From a virus: a DNA stretch of 46,351 bases. Both the position numbers and the translations under genes were made by a program. Below are positions 36,042-44,020 of this stretch, piece after piece. The DNA lies in IMG/VR virus record IMGVR_UViG_3300037297_000015, positions 1-46,351 of that record; one strand, 5' to 3'. The notes under the pieces were generated by a model. That model was not told where the DNA came from. It did no database searches and saw only the letters and a list, made by a program, of their open reading frames with translations. The number at the start of each line of letters is the position of its first letter. Within the stretch, counting starts at the first letter, position 1.

Positions 36042-36652
36042 TTCTTACCTCCAAAGATTGTCGCGAAGATTTTCAGTATAGCAGAAAACAGGCTTGGACT
36101 GTCGACTTTTTCAACCACATGATCTGCGACAGGCGGCTTCGGTTCTGATTTTGCGTCGTGAACAGCCTTCATCAGCGCAGAAATCGAAACGTGCGCCTTG
36201 TTGAGCCCATCGCCTGCATAATAGCTTTGTCCGCGCGGCCGCCTGCCGCGACGGTCCTTGATAGTGCATGGCATACTGGCCCATTCCTTGGAGATGTTTT
36301 GTGCAAAGCGAACTGCAGGAATTTCACCGCGCAGATAGTCATTCAGACCGCGGCGCCGCAAGAGAACAAGCGCAACCCTACGCTGGTTTTCTTCGCTGAA
36401 ACGATCAGTCTGTTTCAGACCTGCTCCTAGATATGCGCCGCGCAATGTATCCTCAAGAAACTGCCATTTTCCAACCGCCTCGCTCATATACTTGTGGTCG
36501 ATGGAATCCTGCCACGCCAGAACCTCACCAAACGTCATCGAAGTGACTGGCTGCTTCGGTCGATCAGCCTTATCGATGCGTCCCCAGATCGCATTCGGAT
36601 CGCCTTCGCTTTCCGGCTGCGCAATGAAATCCAAAAGATCGTTCACAGACAT
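36038..36652 (-). CDS. Endolysin, lambda R-like transglycosylase with membrane tail
   Basis: 204 residues. LLDFIAQPESEGDPNAIWG holds the likely catalytic Glu16 in a S-E-G setting as in lambda R; GKWQFLEDTL matches the GRYQ-type motif, NISKEWASMPC the NIWASLPG motif, and GQSYYAGDGLNKAH the end of the domain. It should cut the glycan between MurNAc and GlcNAc. Unlike lambda R, a 45-residue extension ends in a hydrophobic helix (SLFSAILKIFATIFGGKK), so it may be membrane-tethered. Confidence 0.8.
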   Translation of the reverse strand: MSVNDLLDFIAQPESEGDPNAIWGRIDKADRPKQPVTSMTFGEVLAWQDSIDHKYMSEAVGKWQFLEDTLRGAYLGAGLKQTDRFSEENQRRVALVLLRRRGLNDYLRGEIPAVRFAQNISKEWASMPCTIKDRRGRRPRGQSYYAGDGLNKAHVSISALMKAVHDAKSEPKPPVADHVVEKVDSPSLFSAILKIFATIFGGKK

Positions 36653-36653
36653 C

Positions 36654-36893
36654 TTACCGTCCCCTTTCGTCCTGCACGGCCTCGACTCGCGTTATGCGCT
36701 CTCCATGCACTTGCAGAATATTGGTGATTTCTTTCTGGTTGCTCTCGATGGAATCAAGCTTGGACATGATAATCTTGGTCGGGTCTTCATAGCCATTCTT
36801 GACGATCTTCTGCCGCCAATGCCAGATGATCAGGCCGATAAACAGACCCGGAAGCCCATATGCTTGTAGCAGTTCATTTTCCAATGGGGTCAC
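36654..36893 (-). CDS. Holin-like membrane protein with coiled-coil tail
   Basis: 79 residues from GTG 36893. One membrane span (AYGLPGLFIGLIIWHW) then a charged coiled coil (SIESNQKEITNILQVHGERI). The layout resembles XhlA/hemolysin-type lysis accessory proteins. It lies just before the endolysin gene. Confidence 0.5.
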   Translation of the reverse strand: MTPLENELLQAYGLPGLFIGLIIWHWRQKIVKNGYEDPTKIIMSKLDSIESNQKEITNILQVHGERITRVEAVQDERGR

Positions 36894-37308
36894 GGTGCAT
36901 GCCCTCGATCATTAGCCAGAAATGCATAGGAACGAACAGGACACTCGCATAAATTGCGATAACAAACTCACCGCCTGTAAACGCCGCAGAATACGATAGT
37001 AGAGCAAACTGAACTGTCTGGATCAAAGCGCCGAACGTCACCATTTTTCGCATGATTGGCCTGATCAAACCTATAAGCGTCATCGCGCTTGCTGCCATCA
37101 TGATGAAGGCCCAGAATTCAGCATTGAACTGATACGCGAAACTTCCCCATGTCGCCTCAGAATATCCTACCTGATCCGTCATTGAATCTACCCAGAACAG
37201 GCACCCGATACCGAACAGAGCGGCCTCGATCATGCAAAGAATTGGACGATAACGATCGAGCTCATGATCGCGTCCAAGGATTACGTGCAAGACATTAGTG
37301 TCAAACAT
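36874..37308 (-). CDS. Multi-span membrane protein
   Basis: 144 residues with about four membrane segments: CMIEAALFGIGCLFWV, FWAFIMMAASAMTLIGLI, FGALIQTVQFALLSYS and FVIAIYASVLFVPMHFWLMI. Site GAGGGGAAGG before the ATG. Lies between the fibre and lysis genes; it may be a holin but no family is recognised. Confidence 0.55.
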   Translation of the reverse strand: MFDTNVLHVILGRDHELDRYRPILCMIEAALFGIGCLFWVDSMTDQVGYSEATWGSFAYQFNAEFWAFIMMAASAMTLIGLIRPIMRKMVTFGALIQTVQFALLSYSAAFTGGEFVIAIYASVLFVPMHFWLMIEGMHRDPIGK

Positions 37309-37358
37309 ACCTTCCCCTCATTCCACCTAAAACTAGCATGTCAAAGCGAACACGCCAA

Positions 37359-37712
37359 CTAGTTGAGCCATTTCCGCCTCGCATATGCTATCGACCAGAC
37401 GAACAGCGGTCCCACAGGAGCCAATACGCCTATACCTGACACATAACCGCCTGAGATAAGCGCAGCCCACCCACCGACGCCGCTCAGCCACGCCAGCAGG
37501 TCAGCGGTGTAGTCATGTTTTGTAGCGCCTTGGTAGCGAAGCTGAATCCACTCCCAAGCGATGATTCCGAACCCTGCGGCAAATATGGCCAAAACCATTG
37601 GTATGAGCATCGACGAAACACCAACCAAGGCGGCACCGAAGATGCAGTGCATACCTTGGTTATTGCCGCCCCCGTATGGATCACCGGCGAAGTCGTCTGG
37701 TGCGAATATCAT
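37359..37712 (-). CDS. Membrane protein downstream of tailspike
   Basis: 117 residues overlapping the fibre stop (ATGA). Two or three hydrophobic spans (CIFGAALVGVSSMLIPMVLA, IFAAGFGIIAW, GVGGWAALISGGYVSGIGVL). A histidine/aspartate patch around TKHDYTADLLAW. Function unknown; may be superinfection exclusion or lysis-related. Confidence 0.5.
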   Translation of the reverse strand: MIFAPDDFAGDPYGGGNNQGMHCIFGAALVGVSSMLIPMVLAIFAAGFGIIAWEWIQLRYQGATKHDYTADLLAWLSGVGGWAALISGGYVSGIGVLAPVGPLFVWSIAYARRKWLN

Positions 37713-40222
37713 GACAACGTCAGTGTACCAGTGCGTACCACTCCGTCAGATCCTTTCAACTTGAACGTCAGCGTCGTATTATCCGTCGCTTCGATTACCA
37801 CGTCACCGTTATCGACCGGTGTTACGCTGCTGCCAGGGGTGAACCCAAACGTTCCGTTAACGTCGAGGCCGTAATCAGGGACAGTTTCGTTGATAGCCAC
37901 GCGGCCATTAGCGGCCAGCCGCATCGTTTCGGTGTTTCCGGAATGCAGTGCCACGAATCCTGTTTCTGATCGAGCACCTACCCTGAACTCACCACTGTTG
38001 TAATTCCATGACATGATCGCACCAAGGCTATCGCTAGGTGTGGAAAAAGCGATAGCGCCAACGCTCGCATCCGGATGCAGAATGTTTATACCCGTGGCAC
38101 CACTTCCCTCAACCATGATCTGGTCATTAAAGCCATAACCAGTTGCTCCGCTTGCGCCGCTGTAAACGTGAACCAATTTATCCGGTGTAGTCGTACCAAA
38201 CCCGACCCTGTGATTGGTTTCGTCCACATGAAGCGTATCGGTGTCGAAGGACACGTCACCGCCTTCAAAAGAGATGCCACCCGTTGTGGACTTGAGATAC
38301 GCCTTCAATGTGCTTTCTGTGGTAAACGACAGGATAGTTGCATCGTCAGGATCTGCTGCGCCAGTGCGATCTACATAAAGGGACGCAAGATCGTTCCTGA
38401 ACCCGATCTGGCCGTTGTAAGCAGCGTCGTCTGTGCTTGCATTTCCATCTGCGAAGAAAGTGACCCGTGGCTGTGACGTGCTGTTACGTCTCCCCAACTC
38501 AACTATCGGAGAACCTCCGACAACCCTGAAACTGTTATCATATGCGCCAGCGACTTTGGCACGACTAAGGAAGTCGCTATTGGGGGTTCCATCCGTGTAC
38601 GTTTCGTCTGTTCCAATATACCCGGAACTTGATACAAATCCGTCGCTTCCGTCATTGAAGCTAATGCCGTCATAATGGAACCCGATCTTAGCACCGGTAG
38701 TCCTGAAACCAGTAGTCCATTTGGCGTCGGCGCTACCGCGGGCCAAGAATGCATGTCCGCCGCCATTATCTCCAGAATTCGATAGGTCGATCCCGTAGAA
38801 ATGGAACGGATGCTCATTCCGGTTGAAGTCATCATCGGCCTCTGTGCCGGTATTGTTGAAAAACCCACCTTCGAAGAATGAGCCGGACGTATAGCCAAAG
38901 GTTGCGCCGTCTGTTTCCGTCAAGAAAATGTTCGAATTCTGACCCCAGACTTTGTTCAGCGGGTTAATGATGACGTTTGCCCCGTCTCCAGGAGTGCTGG
39001 CAACAGCCGCTGCATATGGGTTAACTGCACTCGCCTTGTACCATTGCTCCACAACGAATGTATCAGGCGCAGATTCCGGCGACCAGCTTACCAGCCGAGT
39101 GGTGTGTCTGGTCGAACCACCGGTTCCATCCATTGTTCCGGATGTGTCGATAAACATCCCGACGCGGAGGTTCCGAGCCTCTGGCTCAGTCAATGGTGTG
39201 GCGATAGTAAAACCAGTCGATGTGAAAGCCGTGGCATTCGTGCCGCCATTGATCTTAACTTGTGTGTTGTCGCCGATGGCTGTGTACAAGGTTGCACTAC
39301 CACGTTCGTGTTGGTACGCCTGCGTCTCTACTGTGTCCGGGTCATAGCCAGAAATTCCCGCCTCACGGTCACCCAGCGCCCCACTGCCCATTGTCACAGA
39401 AAATCCGGCATTGTCTTTCTTGTTTGCGAACCCCCTCATGTGGATGCCACGTTCATTGATTACCGGAGCATTGAGATAGGTCCAGTTCAGGTTCGATCCA
39501 TCTACTGTGCTGCCGATTCGAACACCCCCGTCTACAAGCCATGTCAGGGATCGCTTGCCGACGTCTAGTGCGGATGTGATAACATACCGGCTGCCGTCAG
39601 CCGTCTTGGGGACGAACAACGTATAGCTGGGAAGTTCCCCATCTTCGAGAGTTTCAGGGATTGTGTCGGCATCAGGCAGGCTATCAATCGCCGCTTGGAA
39701 TGCGGTAGTATGGTCTGTTTCACTGCCGGTCAAGAAAGATCCAACCGAGACGAACCCTGCGGAGTTGATGATTTCGAATCCAGGGATATCTGAGACCGAA
39801 GTCGCTCCGCTAGACGCCTTATACCAAACATCATTTGCGGTCACGATATAACCGTCTTGAGATTCGTTTTCATTCGCGATCTGTCGTGCTCGCCATTCCA
39901 CCAGACGCGCCCGGGTGCTGAAATTGGGACCGGCCTCATAGAATTTCACATCGCCTGCCGTGACGCCATGATTATCAGATGCATCGAAGGCCGCGATTTC
40001 ATAAAGCAGACCATCTACGACCAGAAATTCACCTTCTTCAACCGTGTGGACGGTGCCAGTGGTATACGTCAGATTCGTGTCAGCCGTGAGTTCCGAATAA
40101 GTTTGGAATTCCAGACCAGACCGGTTCAAAATAATCTCAAGATCTGATTTTGCGGGCTGATATGCATCGCTGCGCGGGCTTCCGAATAGTGCGAATTCTA
40201 CAGATTTACGGGAAGTTGCCAT
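37709..40222 (-). CDS. Tail fibre / tailspike-like receptor-binding protein
   Basis: 837 residues. The amino part (res. 1-150) links to the tail tip. Residues about 165-300 have a pectate-lyase-like start: FQAAIDSLPDADTIPETLED, then LFVPKTADGSRYVITSALDV, typical of beta-helix tailspikes. The rest is glycine-, aspartate- and threonine-rich beta sequence, ending in a head-domain pattern GRVAINETVPDYGLDVNGTF seen at fibre ends. It likely binds or cuts a surface polysaccharide. No catalytic residues can be assigned by eye. Confidence 0.75.
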   Translation of the reverse strand: MATSRKSVEFALFGSPRSDAYQPAKSDLEIILNRSGLEFQTYSELTADTNLTYTTGTVHTVEEGEFLVVDGLLYEIAAFDASDNHGVTAGDVKFYEAGPNFSTRARLVEWRARQIANENESQDGYIVTANDVWYKASSGATSVSDIPGFEIINSAGFVSVGSFLTGSETDHTTAFQAAIDSLPDADTIPETLEDGELPSYTLFVPKTADGSRYVITSALDVGKRSLTWLVDGGVRIGSTVDGSNLNWTYLNAPVINERGIHMRGFANKKDNAGFSVTMGSGALGDREAGISGYDPDTVETQAYQHERGSATLYTAIGDNTQVKINGGTNATAFTSTGFTIATPLTEPEARNLRVGMFIDTSGTMDGTGGSTRHTTRLVSWSPESAPDTFVVEQWYKASAVNPYAAAVASTPGDGANVIINPLNKVWGQNSNIFLTETDGATFGYTSGSFFEGGFFNNTGTEADDDFNRNEHPFHFYGIDLSNSGDNGGGHAFLARGSADAKWTTGFRTTGAKIGFHYDGISFNDGSDGFVSSSGYIGTDETYTDGTPNSDFLSRAKVAGAYDNSFRVVGGSPIVELGRRNSTSQPRVTFFADGNASTDDAAYNGQIGFRNDLASLYVDRTGAADPDDATILSFTTESTLKAYLKSTTGGISFEGGDVSFDTDTLHVDETNHRVGFGTTTPDKLVHVYSGASGATGYGFNDQIMVEGSGATGINILHPDASVGAIAFSTPSDSLGAIMSWNYNSGEFRVGARSETGFVALHSGNTETMRLAANGRVAINETVPDYGLDVNGTFGFTPGSSVTPVDNGDVVIEATDNTTLTFKLKGSDGVVRTGTLTLS

Positions 40223-40236
40223 TTGATTTCCTCAGT

Positions 40237-42339
40237 TTAGATTGTCACGCTTTCAGGGCCTTCGAGCGTTCCCGCAACCCCGCTTGAATTGATGGGCTCG
40301 GCCCAGTAGCTCCATCCACCAGATCCAACCCCAATGTCCGTCCAGCTATCGGCACTAGATGGGATGCCGTATTCTGTATGAACCAAAATAGCGTCATTGA
40401 AATCGGTGCTGTCATCGGCGCGATAAATCCGCGTTCCGAAATAGTTCGCATCGTTCGGCGCCGTGAAATCGATATCGACATCGAGGCCATTGACCGTGGC
40501 AGTGAATGCCGTCAAATCTCCCGGAGCGGTGCTGTTCGCGATAACGGTGATTGTCCCAGGTGTTGTCGGCGCCCAGTCGCCAACACGATATGATCCTGTT
40601 CGGTTCCGTGCTTGATATTCATAAGTTTCGCCGTCGATCAGACCGGTCACGCGGACTTGGTTTTCACCTTCTGCTGCGGTTACTATCTGCCATTCAGTTT
40701 CACCTTGAACGCGCAACTGCACCTGCTGAACCAGACTTGCGTCCGTTGCTGTCCATGAGAAATCAATTCCGCCCGCATCGACCGTAGATGCGCTGAGACC
40801 TGCGACATCAGGAATATCATCATTGTTTGTTACACTCCCGTAATCCGGCCGGGTCGGTTCCTCGGTCGCCGCAACGAAATCGAAATCCGTGGACGAAACG
40901 GAATTTGCGGTGAGAGTGAATTGAGAAACGTTCTCGCGCACCAGCTCGCCGACTTCAAAATATTCATCGATGCCCATTTCAGCATGAACGAGACGGAAAA
41001 ATCTCTGTCCGATTAGTTCATAACCGTTCATACCGATGGTTGCGCGAAGCTGGTATTGAGATCGCTTCATTTTCGCGATCCGTTTCGCGATCCTTGCGGC
41101 TTGGTTATGATTGTTGATCATGTATAACTGCGGCTCATCACGAACCGGAATTGTCACATCGTTTTCCACCCAAGTTCCGGATGGCGTTTCGCGCCAAGCG
41201 TTTTGGGGTTCGACGTAGGTGACGACCACTTCGTCTACAGCATTAGACCCCCATTGGCCTTCGCTTAGTTCCAGCGCGAAACAATCATCCGCCGAAAGCG
41301 TGACGGTCGGTGTGATCCAGCGACCGAGCTTGAACCCGACTTTGCCATCCGTTCGTTCATAGATGAAAGCATCGCAAGCAGCGGCCATCTGTGCGCGCTG
41401 GCTCTCGAATTCCTGTTCATCAGAAATCACGCCATTGAGCGTCCAAAGAGCTTGCGTTTCGGATTCAGCATTCGTCACCGAAATATCTGCAACATCTGCT
41501 TCATCGCCTACCTCGTCCCAATCGACCTGACGACCAAGGCGATTGACGATCCAATGGGCCAGCACTAGGGCTGCGTTATTGCTGTACCCAGTGGATAAAT
41601 CTCGCGGATCATAGATGTCATTGGCGCCATCGATGACCGGCGCATATGACCACTGGCGACCATTTGGATAAACCTTGCTGAATTCAGACTGTGGCGGCCG
41701 CTTTGCCCAAATCGTTGCGCCAGCCAGACCCTCGAAATCGTGGCTGCTGGTAATCTCTGTGAACGCCGACACAAGGCCTGAATTCGCGGTCTGTCCGCTG
41801 CTGCCGTCGAAGGCATCTACCCGTCCGTATCCTGCGATAGGAGCCGTTGTGATGTTCGTCAGACTGGTATCCGTCTCGCTGTTCAACGTGACGACACGTT
41901 CATCAAGCCAATGTTCAATGAAACCTTCGATCTCATGCGCTGCAAGGATCGGCACATAATATCGCTTGCTGTCAGTGAATCCGGTAAATCCGAGTGGCCC
42001 GCCCTTGCGTGCTCGTCCATAGACATATTCGGCGTATGATTTCGCCTGTGCAAAATTAACCATTCTGTCAGATGGCGGTGGCGTTCCAATCCCTGGAGAA
42101 AATAATTTCGCTGCGAGAAGCGATAGGCCGATGCCTACCACTGTGCGCACGAGAAATCCGCCAACCACAGTCCCTGCGAATGATGCGCCAGCGGCATATG
42201 CTGCAGTTGCCGCAAGTGCTGATCCGCCGGCAACTCCAAGAGCTCCAGCCAACCATCCGACAACTGGCGCGGCGTGCGCCGGTTCCGGAGTTAGCGCTGT
42301 TGTCCCCAGAAGTGCGAGGATCAGTAGTTTACGCCTCAT
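40237..42339 (-). CDS. Tail tip / host specificity protein (J-like)
   Basis: 700 residues. The first 20 look like a signal peptide (MRRKLLILALLGTTALTPEP) and residues 25-85 are hydrophobic, as in lambda I-like or GTA-type tip proteins that carry a membrane-active segment. SKRYYVPILAAHEIEGFIEH begins the hub domain. Residues about 510-610 form an FN3 domain (GGIDFSWTATDASLVQQVQL; VTGLIDGETYEYQARNRTGS). It forms the tip that contacts the receptor. Good GGAG site; 11-base overlap with the peptidase gene. Confidence 0.78.
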   Translation of the reverse strand: MRRKLLILALLGTTALTPEPAHAAPVVGWLAGALGVAGGSALAATAAYAAGASFAGTVVGGFLVRTVVGIGLSLLAAKLFSPGIGTPPPSDRMVNFAQAKSYAEYVYGRARKGGPLGFTGFTDSKRYYVPILAAHEIEGFIEHWLDERVVTLNSETDTSLTNITTAPIAGYGRVDAFDGSSGQTANSGLVSAFTEITSSHDFEGLAGATIWAKRPPQSEFSKVYPNGRQWSYAPVIDGANDIYDPRDLSTGYSNNAALVLAHWIVNRLGRQVDWDEVGDEADVADISVTNAESETQALWTLNGVISDEQEFESQRAQMAAACDAFIYERTDGKVGFKLGRWITPTVTLSADDCFALELSEGQWGSNAVDEVVVTYVEPQNAWRETPSGTWVENDVTIPVRDEPQLYMINNHNQAARIAKRIAKMKRSQYQLRATIGMNGYELIGQRFFRLVHAEMGIDEYFEVGELVRENVSQFTLTANSVSSTDFDFVAATEEPTRPDYGSVTNNDDIPDVAGLSASTVDAGGIDFSWTATDASLVQQVQLRVQGETEWQIVTAAEGENQVRVTGLIDGETYEYQARNRTGSYRVGDWAPTTPGTITVIANSTAPGDLTAFTATVNGLDVDIDFTAPNDANYFGTRIYRADDSTDFNDAILVHTEYGIPSSADSWTDIGVGSGGWSYWAEPINSSGVAGTLEGPESVTI

Positions 42340-42769
42340 ATCCTACGCTCCAGATCGCCTCTGTGCCGTCAGCGCATAGTAGCGGCGATGCAGCACGTCG
42401 GTTGATAGTCGTCGTTCCATTCGGTCCCTTGCAGCCCCATGCCGAGCCCATCCAGATCGCACCACACGGGCTTACACGTCCATCTGCATCCCGTGCCAAG
42501 ATGATAGCCACATCGCCGGGTCGCTGTTCTGTCGTTCGCTCAAGACCGGCTGCAGAAAAATAATGATCGACCACACCGGTCGGATTTCTGAAGAACCCTG
42601 TTTCGCGCTGGCAGCTGCCGCGGCTATCATATGTTCCGCGCACGTTCTCTGCCGGGTCAACGCCGCGAACCTGCATGATCCAATCGCAAACGCAGGTAAT
42701 GCAGTCGCTCTCGCCCCAGATGAACGGAAGCGATGCCCATCTGTGGAGCTCTCGATACAGTGGTGTCAT
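42329..42769 (-). CDS. NlpC/P60-like tail peptidase (DUF6950-like)
   Basis: 146 residues from ATG 42769, which overlaps the upstream stop (ATGA); a frame to 42901 is in the previous gene. SLPFIWGESDCITCVCDWIM gives the catalytic Cys in a GESDC pocket; ERTTEQRPGDVAIILARDAD and CGAIWMGSAW give the later strands and histidine-like site. It is next to tip genes as lambda K or GTA g14 are, and may cut peptidoglycan peptides during DNA entry. Confidence 0.7.
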   Translation of the reverse strand: MTPLYRELHRWASLPFIWGESDCITCVCDWIMQVRGVDPAENVRGTYDSRGSCQRETGFFRNPTGVVDHYFSAAGLERTTEQRPGDVAIILARDADGRVSPCGAIWMGSAWGCKGPNGTTTINRRAASPLLCADGTEAIWSVGYEA

Positions 42770-43353
42770 CCGAATAGTTTCTCTTCCTCGAAATCGCTGG
42801 TCGGCATGTATTCCAATGATGGATTTGCAGATCCGATCAATCTCGCATGACCTTCCGTGTTCAGGATAATCCGCCTGGCCGACTTGCGATCTTCTGACCA
42901 CGATTCAAATGACACAGATATGGATCGGTTCTGCGCGCCGTTCGCCGAAAATGTCATGGTTCTCATGATCCGCTGCATCCATTGAATCGGCGCGATTGTG
43001 GGAGCATAAAATTCCGCTTGTGATCTGATCGGCTGAACATAGAACGTGATGTTCCGACCGGCCACATAATCCAAACCAAGCGATTTGACTTGATCAACCA
43101 AATCTGTGGCATTCGGATCTTGAAAATATGACAGCGTGACAGAACCTGCCGGCGCATTACCGTCCATCGCCAGTTCGAGATTATTCACTGCGATGAGCTG
43201 CGACCCATACCAGACATTGCTATTGCTGTCGGTAAATACGCCATCGGTTCCGATGATGAACCTGGCAGTTCCATCGGCTGTTTCGATCGCGCATAGATCA
43301 AGTGCAGCAATCACATTTTCTGTCTGGTCATATGTTGACGGGAAAAAGCTCAT
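42766..43353 (-). CDS. Distal minor tail protein
   Basis: 195 residues, ATGA overlap upstream. Starts MSFFPSTYDQTENVIAALDL and contains LAMDGNAPAGSVTLSYFQDP and SISVSFESWSEDRKSARRII. Position between a Dit-like gene and the NlpC/P60 gene matches lambda L and GTA g13 (DUF2163/DUF1833-type) proteins, which build the tip collar. Confidence 0.6.
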   Translation of the reverse strand: MSFFPSTYDQTENVIAALDLCAIETADGTARFIIGTDGVFTDSNSNVWYGSQLIAVNNLELAMDGNAPAGSVTLSYFQDPNATDLVDQVKSLGLDYVAGRNITFYVQPIRSQAEFYAPTIAPIQWMQRIMRTMTFSANGAQNRSISVSFESWSEDRKSARRIILNTEGHARLIGSANPSLEYMPTSDFEEEKLFG

Positions 43354-44018
43354 CGGTTGAGAACCTCCCGAAAATTCAACTTGACGATCGAAGCATATGA
43401 TCCAGTGTAAACAGGATTTCCCATACTTTCTTCGACGGCTTCAAACAGGCCGACGCCTTGCAATTCTATCGTGTCATCTGCAGCAATCGCAGATCGCAAC
43501 GGCATTTGAAGCGTGATATCATAGACATATTGCGATACCTGCAGAACGGACGTGACCATGAACGGCCAATCGTTGTGGCTCATGATCTGACCTTCATTCG
43601 GGGCCGCGCCGGTGTCGGTTACATCGATGCGAAGCGAAGTCGCTCCGGCTGCAACTGCCGTTACTGCAGTGCATGTCGGATCGTATGAAAATCCGTAGCC
43701 ATTGCTGAAAAACACACCCTCTGAAAATGGAATTCCGTTCGGAAGATATGTTCCGTTGTACCCAATCGGATCATCCATTTCGATCTTGTATATGCCGACC
43801 ATCCCTTGGGCCTCGGCACGGATAGCCCGCCATTGTGCGAGTTGCTGATCTTGCAGAAAAACGCTAGGAGTTCCGACCCAGCGCGGAAAAGCATTGTAGA
43901 CCGATTGCGTGAATCCGCTGTTCGTTTCACCAACAGATTGACCGCGCCATGCGATGTCCCAGGTGAAATCAAGCGATGTAAGCAGGCTTTGTGGGACGAT
44001 AATGGTCGGACGTTCCAT
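43350..44018 (-). CDS. Distal tail protein (Dit/GTA g12-like)
   Basis: 222 residues from ATG 44018 (AAAGGG 5 bases upstream; GTG 44024 also possible). Early segment VPQSLLTSLDFTWDIAWRGQ, later a W-x-AIRAEAQGMVGIYKI strand and TIELQGVGLFEAVEES end. It follows the tape measure gene, the place of Dit-like proteins (DUF2460 in GTAs). It would form the ring joining tube and tip. Confidence 0.6.
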   Translation of the reverse strand: MERPTIIVPQSLLTSLDFTWDIAWRGQSVGETNSGFTQSVYNAFPRWVGTPSVFLQDQQLAQWRAIRAEAQGMVGIYKIEMDDPIGYNGTYLPNGIPFSEGVFFSNGYGFSYDPTCTAVTAVAAGATSLRIDVTDTGAAPNEGQIMSHNDWPFMVTSVLQVSQYVYDITLQMPLRSAIAADDTIELQGVGLFEAVEESMGNPVYTGSYASIVKLNFREVLNR

Positions 44019-44020
44019 GA

